From Latrodectus hesperus (Eukaryota > Arthropoda > Arachnida > Araneae > Theridiidae), in the NCBI GenBank assembly GCA_037975125.1, contig JAJQOW010000014.1, positions 17,228,764 to 17,292,763 of the forward strand: a stretch of DNA of 64,000 bases, given 5' to 3'. Within the stretch, counting starts at the first letter, position 1. Each line of letters opens with the position of its first letter. Positions 52,323 through 63,714 of this stretch are shown here, in pieces. Under the pieces are notes generated by a model that was not told where the DNA came from, searched no databases, and was given only the letters and a program-made list of their open reading frames with translations. The translations under genes were made by a program, and so were the position numbers.

Positions 52323-52419
52323 ATGGGACGCAAAGCTGAATTTAAAGAACGACAAAAAAAAGGACCTGGTAGAAAAGCTCGAAAGCAAAAGGATCCACAA
52401 ATTCCGCGAAATTTACAAG
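52323..52419 (+). CDS. NOP2: NOP2 exon 1 (start codon)
   Basis: The ATG at 52323 is preceded by AAAA, a good animal start context. The exon has 32 codons plus one base and ends CAAG|GTAAAA, a strong donor. The product is highly basic (KKGPGRKARKQKDPQIPRN), as expected of a nucleolar localisation tail. It is too short to appear as a long open frame. Confidence 0.88.
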
Positions 52420-55400
52420 GTAAAATATAAAGAAAAAATAATAGTCTTCAAAATAAAATTAAGAAATACATAGACGCGCGCGTGATGCGGATAACAAAAA
52501 CTATATGTTGTTATTCGCGTCGTCTCTGTATTTCTTAATTTCATTTAAAGACTATTTTTTCTTTGTATTATTTTAAAACTTTCATATTGAAAAAAGCATA
52601 GCAGTCTGATGTTTTAATTATCATGAACTCACTCAGTCCTTAGTTTGTGTTTTTTTATTTCCATATGAGATGAAACTTATAATGTGTAAACTCTTCTCTT
52701 ATTATATTGTGTAATAGCCAGGAAAATATTGCCCCAGAAAAACCTTTGCTGTTTTTTTTAACCCCATTAGTTACCTCAGGTATTTAAGGTAGATTGTAAT
52801 TTGACATAATAATTATGAGTGTTATATGATTATTTCAATTCTTTTATTAGTTAAAATTATGCAGTGAAATATAATTTTTTGGAATAATAAGAAAGCGTTA
52901 ACATTATGATAATAATATAACTGTAAAACTAAATTTATGTAAATTATTGAGCAGAAACCACAGCTTATAGTTTATATCATTGTGTATGTTTATAATGGTT
53001 TTGGAGTAATCAATTAAAATCAGTAAAAATTAATAACAAGCTGTTTAAAATAAATACTCTCTTAAAAGTGTCTCATAATAAAAATTGTTAAAACCTAAAT
53101 TTTATTTTTCAAATTGAATATCCATAGAGATTTAAAAAATAATCCATGTTTGTAATTTTCAAAAATTTCACTTAAAAGTAAAATTTTAAATTTTATGACA
53201 ATTAGCTACTTTTAATTAGAATTATTATTTTACATATAAAAGAATCAGTATACATTTTGCAAGCTGTTGTAAAAGTTTACAGGTTTTGCATAATCCATTA
53301 CTTAAGCTATAAATAGATGAATAATGCAAAAACTAGATGAATATTTGAATTCTAAGCTGTTTCTAAATATGAAATTAATATATGTCTTATTTTTAATATT
53401 GCATAAATAAATCTGAAGCCTAATTTGGCACTACTAATGCAAATTCAAGATTTTTTTTTTATTAAAAGTATGGAGAGAAAGGATGTAGTTATTAACTAGA
53501 ATTTGTTCTTAAAGTTTTTTGCTATTTTTTATTCATAAATCAGATACTGATAATTATTGTAAGAATTAAGTTGAAAAGTATTAATTTTTCATGAATATAT
53601 AAAAAATATATATTAAATCATAAACTTTGATTTTTAAAATGAAAGAAATGTTTTTCATACAGTTATTCTTTTATTTGTAGCTTTTATCAATATACATTTT
53701 TATTTAATTCTTTAAATATCTTGTTTTGAGTATAGATATCACTTCTTTATAGTTTTATTCACTAATATAAGTGATTAACCTGAATATTTTATAGAATGAA
53801 ATGACAAGTTAAAAAGCTCTGTTTTTCTACTTGGCTAGATAAACTGCATCATATTTTTTTTTTTTGAAAGCTGTAACTTTTATCTATGTATAATAAAATG
53901 TCTAATATTCTTTCACTCCTAAGCAAAGGCTTTCTTTTAATTGTATATTCTTTATATTAGTTTGAAATTTCAAAAATTTTGTTTGCAAATGTTTTTTTTT
54001 TTTTAAATTAGAGACAACCATATTAAAGCTGTCATTTTTCTGCTTATTTTCAGTAATTATCATTTTCTTAAAAAATTTGATTTTCTAAAATTTTACATCT
54101 TTAAATGTGTATTTTATAGCCCAGTGGCTTAGTGGTAGCATTTCACGCTCCCAAGTCACAGGTCCGAGGTTCAGTCCTCAGGCTGGGCAAGGTCGACTTA
54201 GCCTTTCATCCCTTCAGTGGGTCAATAAACTGTGTGCTAAGCATGCTTAGGAACTAAACTCTGGAAGATCCCAATTAAGCTGATCATTTAATCAGGATAT
54301 GTGCTTCGCACCCCAAGGACTTTCAGTCAAGAAAAAGATATAAGCACTGTTGGTCTTGGCCTTCATGGGCTGTCGTGCCACAGAGTTCAGTTTAAATGTG
54401 TATTTTATTTCATTCATTCATTCATTTTTCTTTTTAGCAGTTAAATTTCTAGATTCTCAAGTTCAGTTAGTGTTATTAAATAGCTTTTTATTCTTGTCTT
54501 TTAATGAGTTACTGAATCTGTTACATGATTCACTTAATGTGTTGAGTTTCTTTATGTAGTAACTTTACTAATTAAAATTGATGTCTTTACCTTTTCAGTC
54601 ATTATGTGCTTAGTGTGATACATATTTTTTACACAATATGCGCATTTATTTTGAGATGATTTATATATTTAAATATAATAGAAATGTATGTAAAATAATA
54701 CTTTTTGGCTGATTATTATCTATGCATTGATAGTCTTATTCAAGGAAGTGAAATCTGAGGTTTTCAGATTCTTCTGTTTTAAATGTAACTAAATGTAGAT
54801 TCTTATTTTTCTCAGAAATTCCATTTCATTTCTACAGGAATTTGTTATAAAAGTTAGTTAAACATGTTTTCAATTTTTTTCACTAATCGTAATCTGGGCC
54901 TATTCACTGCAATATAGTTTTCTTGAAATTTTTATCCAATGGAATCTCATTTATCTAGTATTCTACTATTTAATTTAGAGTACCATTGTTTTATACAAAT
55001 TGTAATAATATTTATTTTTCTGGTGATTAGAAATTTACACAACAGAAAGATGTAAATGAATATCTTTTTTACACACGTAAAATGGTTACTGATATCTGCA
55101 ATTTGTTTAAAAGTATTTTACAACAAGTTTCTTATGAACAAATTGTTTTTAAACATTGCATTGTAAATTTTGAATTTACATGTAAGATACACATATTTAC
55201 CTATATATTTTGGATTTTTAAGAATATGGGTTAAAGTTTTAAGATGGCAGATTATGATATCATTATTGCTGCTTGTATCAATAGGATACTGAGTTCTCTT
55301 GAGAGTCTGCAGAATATAGAATCGTTGAGTTCAAAATGGCAGTATGGAATAAAATACTGCATTATAGTGACTCCTTGTTATTAACAGTAAAAAGACAGAT

Positions 55401-58400
55401 ACCCATATGATTTTAGTTATCATACAGCATGCCCTAACTCAAAAAAAGGAGGTGGTTTACATGACAACAAATATCTGCACAAATGCTTTAATGGTGTTTA
55501 CAACAGCACTCAGTATCTGTTGCATTTATTTTCAGCTGTTCTTTATATTATATCATAGGCAAAAGCACTTTCAATGGTATGGTCAAAAACAAATAAATTA
55601 TCCACTTATTATATGATAGTCTATCCTTGTTTGGCAGCATTAGCACAACTGCACAATGCCATATGAAATACGGCTACATTCAACATCGTTATAATGTGCA
55701 TCACTTTAAATTATATAGGTCTTGGTCTAATTTGTTTTTATGATCATAAAATGACCATTGAGTCTTTGAATGATATTATTGTTTATTTGTTATCAACATT
55801 GTATCACTTTGAACTATGATATGGAATGTTGTTGAATACATGTTTTAATCACCTCTTGTTGGTATTCAAGGTACTTTGAACAGTTACATGTATATTTAAT
55901 CTTTTTGCTCTGTCCTTTATTTGTACTCTGCAAAATGATTTTTAGTAGAATAGAATACTTTAATGCTGAAAATGATTGGCTGCTTTTTTGGCTGGTACAT
56001 TCTCCAGATGATATAAAATATCTGGTTTCTGTGTGACTAGCCTATCATACTTCAATCTACAGTCATTGAGATGTTTGTTAAAGCTGCATGAGCAACTGTT
56101 ATATGTAGTATATAATTTTTTTTCGATGCTTAGCTGTAAAAATACTGCTATATTTCTCGGGTAGTTATTTTAATACTAATTTATCTGATTTTATGCTTCC
56201 AATTTTGTTGAAAATTAAGTCACTAAGACATAAGTATTCTTTGTTACATTCTTTCTTGGCAATGTAGTTCTAATTTAATTATATGACCAGTTCCCTAATA
56301 AAATTAAAATATTTTAATTTAATATTAATTTTATTTAATTTCTTTTTTATTTAAAAATATGCTATTATTAAATGTAATAGCAGTATTAATTTTTGGTTTA
56401 TTTTGCTTTTGGTTAAAAATGAATCATTTACTCATTAAATATAATTTTTGTTATATATAGTATACAAGCCCAGTGTTATATGGGTTGTGCTTCACACTGC
56501 TTAGCCACAGGTCTGAGATTTGATCTTCGAGCTGGGCAAGGTCGACTCAGCCTTTCATCCCTTCAGTGGGTCAATAAAACTGAGTATCAAGCATACCTGG
56601 AAACTAAATACCAGGGGTTTCATGATTTTGTATTAGACTGACCATCTAATTGATGCATATGCTTCACGCACTAATGCCCTTGGTCAAGAAAACAAATGCA
56701 TAGCAATATGAACACTATAGGCCTGGCCACTCTATAGGCTGCTGTGCCACTGAGTTTAGTTTTTATGTATTGCATGAGTTTATATTTTCTATGTATTAAA
56801 ATTATTGAATATTTTTTTATTGTTCCAGATTAATATTCTTAATAACCAATACAGTTTTTGCCATTTTTGTTTTGCCATTAAATTGGAGTATCATTTGACT
56901 TAAAAAAATCAACTTACATTCCTTTTATAATAGAAGTATTGATCACTATAATAAAAGCAGGGTAACTGTGCACTTTATTCAATTGTAATTTTTACGGTTA
57001 TGAAGATGAATGGAAATGTCCAAGCAGATCATTTGATGTTATTTGTTTTATTTCCAAATAAGTTTATCAGCAACTTCATCAAGTTGCGCAATATATCAAG
57101 TGTTTGAAGATAGTGCTGTGAATGAACATATTGCTATGCATTTGTTTGAAAAATTCAGAGAGATTCAGACCAATGGTACAGATTTGCACCAAGCATTTAT
57201 AAATTTCTTTCCATTCAACATCCCAAAGTCTTACTGTAAGAAAATTGGAAATACATTATAAAAGATGCTGGATCTCGATATATATAGATTGCTTTGAGCA
57301 CTAAAAATGCCTATACTTCCCACAAATCATTTTCTTTTTATTATTTAAAGCACAAAGAACTTTATTCATTGTCTTACACTAACTGTTCTTAATTAAGGAT
57401 TACTGATTCAATACTTATAATTAATTCTTTAATTTTGTAGTGCTTTTATTGAGAAACAATGTAGGAAAATTTAAAATAAAATTTTAATATTTTTAATTTT
57501 TCTATTCTTCTGTAAGTTTAATTTTTCTGTTCTTTTAAAAAATATGCTATAGTTTTAATAAAATAATCCTCCATAAGCTATATTCTTAAATTTGAAAACA
57601 TTTGTTTGAATTATTTTCTTTTATTGATAAATTAAAAATAACAGGGATCAATTTAAATTTCACATAATTATGTTAGGAAAGACCAGGTATTTGCTTAACT
57701 TTGTTTTATAAATGAATGAAAATTTGCTTATACATTTTTGAATTGTATCTGAGTATAATATAATATTAAAATTTACATTTAGTTAAGAAATGCCTTGACT
57801 AAGGAAAAATGTTTTATAATCCCAAATGTGATTATTTTTGTTTCTTAATTTTAATTTCAAAAAATTCTATTAAGAAACTAATTTTTCCCCTTTCATATCA
57901 ATTCTAAAATAGAAAAATGGCAGATGAATTCAAACTTTTAAGTATATATTTATTATGTTGAAGATTCTTCATCTTTAAACTAATTTTTATTAAGATTAGT
58001 AAAGATTTCTTTTACTTACAAATTCTTAACAAAAATTTAAATAAAAGGTGAAATTAAAAGATTTGAAAACTTATTAAATAAGTAACGTTTTAAATATTTT
58101 CCTCTCATACTTTGATAGCATGTTTTGGTCATATAATCAATTTATCCAGTGTTAATATACAAAAAATTTTTATTGGTCATTTTGATTGGTAAAATATCAG
58201 GTGTGAATCAGGGGTGGAATTTCTTTTGTTTTAATATTAGCCTATTTCAAAAAAATATTTGTTTTGAAAAAATTAGTTTGTTTATTTTAACATTAAATTA
58301 ATTTTAATTTATTTAAAAATAAATACCACTTTGCAATATAATAATGTTGACAATTTATTGGTTTATGGAGTTTATTTTTCATTTTCTGCTTTAATAGTGT

Positions 58401-58620
58401 TTGTAAGTTCCTATTTTTTAAATAGGTAGATAGATTATTATGGAGTATTTTATTCAAATACTTCATAATTAACTTATTTTCCAAACATCATAAAGAAACT
58501 AAATGCTTTATACCAATTTTTTATAAATATTGGTGCCAACTTGTAATTAATTGTATTTTTCTTTGCTTCCATTTTATTAGATAAGGACCCTGATTTTATC
58601 AGTCGAAGGGCAAAGAAAAG
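52323..58620 (+). CDS. NOP2: NOP2/NSUN1, nucleolar rRNA (cytosine-C5)-methyltransferase, first two coding exons
   Basis: NOP2 (yeast Nop2, mammalian p120/NSUN1) is a SAM-dependent m5C methyltransferase of large-subunit rRNA and a 60S assembly factor in the nucleolus. The window holds only its N-terminal basic tail: an ATG exon and a second exon that join in frame across a 6.2-kb intron. The first exon starts MGRKAEFKERQKKGPGRKAR, which matches animal NOP2 N-termini (human MGRKLDPTKEKRGPGRKARK). The second gives DKDPDFISRRAKKR, like the human SSRARKRAAKR stretch. The GPGRKARKQK signature makes the call fairly specific, but the methyltransferase domain with its two catalytic cysteines lies right of the window. 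The gene is divergent from POLRMT. No disabling change is seen. Confidence 0.85.
52426..52558. repeat. Fold-back element just inside NOP2 intron 1
   Basis: The left arm (ATTAAGAAATACATAGACG and its upstream sequence) pairs with the right arm (CGTCTCTGTATTTCTTAAT and its downstream sequence) over about 55-60 bp with a few mismatches. The turn contains CG-rich GACGCGCGCGTGATGCGG. It begins within about 10 bp of the exon 1 donor. The structure resembles a small MITE. Confidence 0.75.
54118..54390 (+). mobile_element. tRNA-derived SINE with 18-bp target-site duplication
   Basis: The head is tRNA-like: A-box TGGCTTAGTGGTAGCA and B-box GGTTCAGTCC lie about 35 bp apart, followed by a body ending GTGCCACAGAGTTCAG. 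The 18-bp sequence TTTAAATGTGTATTTTAT flanks both sides exactly (54100-54117 and 54391-54408), which defines the insertion. It lies in NOP2 intron 1, sense to NOP2, and is the best-preserved SINE in the window. It has no poly(A) tail. Confidence 0.93.
56469..56760 (+). mobile_element. Second, more diverged copy of the same SINE
   Basis: The body matches the SINE at 54118: GCTGGGCAAGGTCGACTCAG, CCTTTCATCCCTTCAGTGGG, TCAATAAAACTGAG and the end GCTGTGCCACTGAGTTTAGT all recur in the same order. The A- and B-boxes are eroded. No target duplication could be read. The two copies are about 2.1 kb apart in the same intron and orientation. Confidence 0.88.
57060..57195 (+). pseudogene. Possible mariner transposase fragment
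   Basis: The frame reads CAIYQVFEDSAVNEHIAMHL then FEKFREIQTNGTDLHQAF. This resembles the N-terminal helix-turn-helix part of mariner transposases, where a W-F-x-(K/R)-F-(K/R)-x-G-x-x-x-L pattern follows. The usual Trp is Leu here, and no DDD catalytic part or terminal repeats were found. It lies in NOP2 intron 1. Confidence 0.4.
58581..58620 (+). CDS. NOP2: NOP2 exon 2
   Basis: A 40-nt exon between ATTTTATTAG and AG|GTAAAG. The leftover G of exon 1 plus AT gives Asp, then KDPDFISRRAKK and two bases. Frame and chemistry fit the NOP2 tail, but the exon is very short, so this rests on splice sites, phase and the R-x-x-KR pattern together. Confidence 0.7.
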
Positions 58621-59031
58621 GTAAAGTTTTTCAGCTTATTTTTACATATTTTAGAATGTAATTATATGTAAAACAAATGTTTTTGTTTGGATACTCCTTG
58701 TCATAAGTGTTATAATGTTTAAGGATTCTTGTAAATTCTTTTTATAAATTTATTCTACTCACATACTTATTCATTGTGCTATATTCTGTATTATTTATAT
58801 TCTATAAAAGAACAGTTGTAATTTTTCTTTTACTGTTATTATACCATAAGTAAAAACAAATATTGTTTAAACACATACACCTAAATAATAACTCAACCTA
58901 AATGATTCAGAAAATAAGACTTTTTAAAAAAATAATTATAATAGAAGATAGTGTCAATTTATTTGAGAATTTAGGAAGTTAAAATTATATTAGTGTGAAA
59001 TTTACCTTCTTGCTGTCTTTCAGACTTTTTT

Positions 59032-59085
59032 CCCAAAAACATCACCATCTATAACTTTCAATTTATAGATGGTGATGTTTTTGGG
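59032..59085. repeat. Perfect 23-bp hairpin
   Basis: CCCAAAAACATCACCATCTA (plus TAA) at 59032-59054 pairs exactly with 59063-59085, with an 8-nt loop. The region is intronic or downstream relative to NOP2. The long perfect stem could be a young palindrome or a structured RNA precursor. No flanking duplication was seen. Confidence 0.85.
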
Positions 59086-62000
59086 TGATATGAATCATAT
59101 GGCTATATACCATATGATTTTTAGTTAAATTGTATGATTTTATGGCAATGAAATAAATTTATATGAAGGTAATATATATTGTCAAATAAATCTGAAAAGA
59201 TAAAAGTTTTATCTTTAATTTCTTGAGCATGATTGGTTGGAAATCAAAGATATTGCTCATGTGTATATCAAGAATTTTAATCAGATACTGTGGTTTATTA
59301 GCGGTGTAATGTCAGCCCTTCAGATTTCAAGAGCCTCTGATGAGGAGTGTGAGAGGGAGATGGTTGGTGCCAAAAGTAGTCTAAAGAAGCTGCGTTTTTT
59401 TATTTATATTTTTTAATTTTATTTTTAGTATTGAGGCTTAGTTTATGCACTATGCAGACATGAGATAGTTGTTAGCAAACCCAGATATGACTCCTTTGTA
59501 ATTTTGTTAATTAAATGTGTTTGTTTTCAAAATTTGGGGTCATTTGTTTGTTTAATAACAGTTGGTTGGAAAGTAATTTTAAATTAAATTCAAAGATAAA
59601 TTTTTAACTAGTGTTCATTTTAAATCAGTGTTGCAATCACCCATTGTACACTAAATATTTTGACATCCTTTTGCTATTTAGTGTACAAATTCAATACCGT
59701 GATGAATAACACTGAATTAGTTTTCAAACAAAATATCTGGAAACTGCATTTTTAGCATCATTCCAATTTTTTTTTTTTTTTCCAATTGTTTAATGTTGTA
59801 GGATCAGAATATATGGAAATTTAATGGAACAATATTAAACAAATATGATTGGTATACAATACATCTTATCCCAATTCATTTATGTTCCCAGGATTTATCT
59901 TATACAATATAGTGTTACATTATTGCATTGCAAGATAATTTCTTCTCTGTTAATAACTGCTGAGCATTTTCAGTTAAAAATTTATTTATCAATTATTAAT
60001 TAATTCAACAATAAAGATCAGCATTCATAATTTGTTAAGGTTTCAGCACTTCAAAATTATCAATTTTTTCAAGTATTCCACCAATTGGATTATAGCACCA
60101 TAGATCAAATTTTTTATTTTTGTTGAACCATATGGAGCACACTGAAGCTCATATAATGATTGCTATCCTATCATATAATGATTGCTCTATTAGATATCAT
60201 GGAGGCATCTATTAAAGTCTGTAACTCAAATTAATTATTAAATCTTGTGACATTTTCTTTAATATCAAATATTTTTAGCCTGAATAAGGAATTTTTACAA
60301 TATATCCATTATTCATAATTTAATGGAGCCAATTAAAATAAGTAAAAAATTTTATACCTATATGAACTAAAATAAAGCATTGTGAAAAGTTTTTCCTTAG
60401 CCCTATTCTTTTTACTGTTGCATCCTTAAAGTGCCATTATGATCTATATTAACATTCTTTTATAAAAAATTTAATTCTGGTCACTCATTGAGGAAACATG
60501 TCCTAAAAGTGAGCCAATCAGAGTAATAGCACTGTAGGGATACAGTTCTATTACTCTTAAGGAATAAGCTAAAATAGCACACTCTGAAACTACAGGGGGA
60601 AAAAATGCATGCATAATGCATCTGAGCTGGTGTTTTGTGTTTCTATGATCATCAGAAAAGCATATAGTATCAACATATTATCCAAAAATTATGCAGTTTA
60701 AATATTTTTATTACAATTAAAAACTTATTAAAATGATTTTTTTTAATTATACAAACTTTTCCTTTTAAATATCTGAGTATATTAAATCACAATATTTATT
60801 TAATTTTTTTACTTTTATCAATAAACAAATCATAAAATAAACATTTTATTAAATCAAAAATTAAATGATTGAAAGTTTATACTTGTATTATTGAATGCTT
60901 GATTGTCAAGTACTTTTGAACTCAATAGTATGTAACTTAACCAATATAATATCAAATAAATAAAAATCTAACTTGATTTTTTTTTAATTTTTTAACTAAT
61001 TTCACAATATTAGGAAATAGCTATACATTTAAAACAATTGATAACAGCTTAAATAAAATTTAATTCATATCTAAATGCATTTCAGAAAGTAAACATAAAC
61101 AAATTAATGTTAATTTGGTAAAACTGCTCATCAAATTATAAAAATTTCATAAAATCTTTAAACATTTTTATGTATTCTGATTAATTTACATTATTTTAAT
61201 GGAAATAAAGCATATGGAACAAATAACTAGGCTATTTTACTTCATTGGATATTTCCATCTGAACTTTATCTTTTGAATAATTAAGACTTAATATATTATA
61301 AAATACTGGGAATTTTTTTTCAGGGCCTTGATTAGGTAAATCTTGAAGTATTTATTTTTCTTCATTAGAAAAAATTTAAATCCATCTTTAATTTAAAAAA
61401 GCAAAAGGAAAACATGTAATAAATTAAATAATTAAAATCTATTACAACTATAATATTATAGAAAAAGTATAAAAACTTTGTTTATGAAATATTTAAGCTT
61501 AAAAAATTGGAATAATTAAAATTATTAATCTTGTTTAATTTTTCAGTTTTATTATAATAATTAGGTTAAAAGGTGAATAATATCCCAGAAATGGACATAA
61601 AGTTATTTTATTGAGTCAGAGATTGCTGGCAAAAATCTGGTAGAAATTCAAAAGAATATTATTAATTAATATTTAAGGAATATCTTTAAGTAAATTCCAA
61701 ATTTGTGTTTTTAAAATTTTTGACTATTTTCACATAGTTAGAAAGCATCCATATATTTTAAGCAAAAATGATTATAGCTTAAATATCATAATATGATACA
61801 TTCCAAACATAAAATTGTTAATTGAAAAAAAAAACTACCTGTCAATTTTATTTCTATATTTCCCAAAATTTTCTGCTATGTATTTACATAAAAAATTAAA
61901 ATGTGTAATAAAGATATTTCATTTCTTACAATATTTTCATTTAAACATTATGTACTGTATTTCTGGTCCTTCCATCCCCCAATAATCCAGATTAAATATA

Positions 62001-63053
62001 TTACTAGAATTCTAAAAATCTGCATTAAAGTTTACATCACATATTCCTCAATTGAGAAAAATGAAATGCTTGAGGCCTAAAGCAACAGAAAATAATAATT
62101 GAACAAATTTCAAATGGCAGAAACTAGTTACTCTAGCAGGTCTTATATTTGAAGGATTTGAATGTTTTGCTTTCTTTACAAACTTTTAAAATGATTTAGC
62201 TTTTCATACCATCATAAAATAGATTAAATTTCAACTATTGGAAAATCGATGGTAAAATTTCCTCCCGACAAAATCCTAATAAAATCCCTCTAATGTACTT
62301 TTGCTCATAGAAAGCCAATTTTTATTCACTATTTGAATTCCAATCTGCTACTTCCTTTATGTGTCACTTCCCTTAATCAGCGTAACAAAAACTCCCATTC
62401 TTAAAACATTAAATCTTAAGAGGACAAATGGAGACCTGTGAACTCAAAATAATAGCCAAACATTATTTCCAATATCTTAACAGTTGGTTCCTCATTATTA
62501 ACAAATTAAATACTTCACTTTTATTCAAGTTAAAATAGATTTTATTGTATCATGGGGTCTAAATATAGAAGGCTCCACTCCATGTTTACTGTGCAAATTT
62601 TCAACCATGCAACTGAGGATTATGGTAACTCAGCTCCTTCTTTTTCGTCAATCTTTCAAGAATTGTTGCTGAAAGAATTAGTTTATAATGAATTGGATGT
62701 CTTCGTTCATCTTTAGTTTATAAATAAAAAAACCAATTGTAAAAGATTAAAGAATTGTGCAGGTTTGGAGCAGTATCCGATTTTCACTCAGAGCATTACG
62801 CAGTTATCTCCCCGGCCTGAATTACATCATCATGCGCAATATCTGCTTACCAAATACCAATCACACTTGAACTTCAAATTAACTATCGGTGGCTATTTTT
62901 AATTTCAAGTATCAAAATTTTGATTATTTCATTATTATTACTTATACTACAGAAGTCTTAAAATATTAATAACTAAAAACTAATTTCCCATAGATTAGAT
63001 AATAAAAACAAATATAAAGAAAGTATCACACTGTCTATGTGAATGATGACCTG

Positions 63054-63470
63054 CCAATAAAACTAAATCGTAATGTAAATAAAATGCATTTTTGTGAAAA
63101 CTCAAATTTTAATTAACTGGATAGTGGTACCCACCGTAAATAAACTTCAGTGTAATTTAATCTGCAACAGAAACAACTGGGTAATAAAGCTAAATCTATA
63201 TCGTAAATTAAGTACATTTCTATGACAACACAAATTTTAAATAACCGAGCAGTGCTGCCCACCTTAAAAAAGTCAGTATCAACAGTCAACCACAGAGATA
63301 CAATAACCAATCAACTACAGAGAGAACCAGCCAATAAAGCTAAATCTATAGCATAAATAAAGTACATTTTTAAGAAAACTAATTTTGATTAACAGGGCAA
63401 TGGCATCCACCTTGAAAAAATCACAGTGGTGCAATCTAGCCTCAATATAATATAGCAATAAATATAAAAT
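63054..63470. repeat. Tandem repeat of about 130-150-bp units, nearly three copies
   Basis: Units begin at 63054, about 63181 and 63331 with variants of CCAATAAAGCTAAATC, each followed by AAAGTACATTT-like, AATTTT and a conserved GTGGTACCCACC / GTGCTGCCCACC / ATGGCATCCACC block. Copies differ at many positions, so the array is old. It lies just left of the unidentified minus-strand exon. Confidence 0.8.
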
Positions 63471-63639
63471 ATAAACATTCTTATAAAAACAAGAGTTTCA
63501 AATTAATCAACATTACTTTATTAAATGAATCTAAATACTAAGTACGAAATATTTATAAACAGTGCTTAATATATAACATAAAATATTACATTATTATACA
63601 TAGAACAGGAATATTAATAAAATATATAAAATAATTCAC

Positions 63640-63714
63640 CTGATGATTGCTTGTAGAATCATTGGCATCGATATTCCCCAATGATCTTGGAGTGATATGT
63701 ATCCATATATATTC
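63640..63714 (-). CDS. Isolated coding-exon candidate of an unidentified gene
   Basis: Between a pyrimidine-rich acceptor (TTTTCTTCAAG) and a CAG|GTGAAT donor on the minus strand there are exactly 25 codons, phase 0 at both ends: EYIWIHITPRSLGNIDANDS then TSNHQ. The plus strand is closed by stops in this stretch, and the composition is richer in G+C than the surroundings. I do not recognise the protein family. It lies downstream of NOP2 exon 2 on the opposite strand, so it is either nested in a NOP2 intron or belongs to a converging gene. No partner exon was found in the window. Confidence 0.5.

Larger units (their letters stand above)
52559..58580. other. NOP2 intron 1 (main part)
   Basis: AT-rich, with two SINE copies and a possible mariner fragment. 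A stretch near 55240-56100 is less AT-rich but without a readable frame. No further exon is seen. Confidence 0.65.
58621..63639. other. Region after NOP2 exon 2
   Basis: Expected to be NOP2 intron. It holds a perfect hairpin and, at the right, a tandem repeat. Two G+C-richer patches (59300-59395 and 62755-62860) were examined. The first has an open stretch (ASDEECEREMVGAKSSLKKL) but only weak splice sites; the second includes GCGCA and CCGG motifs without a frame. Neither was called. Confidence 0.55.

Noticed and set aside
54118..54190. tRNA gene
   Set aside because: A- and B-boxes are present but the segment does not close into a tRNA acceptor stem and continues into a SINE body with target duplications.
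59320..59392. Possible NOP2 exon 3 encoding ASDEECEREMVGAKSSLKKL
   Set aside because: Frame and charge would fit after exon 2, but the acceptor has a weak pyrimidine tract and no strong GT donor follows in the right place, so it is left uncalled.
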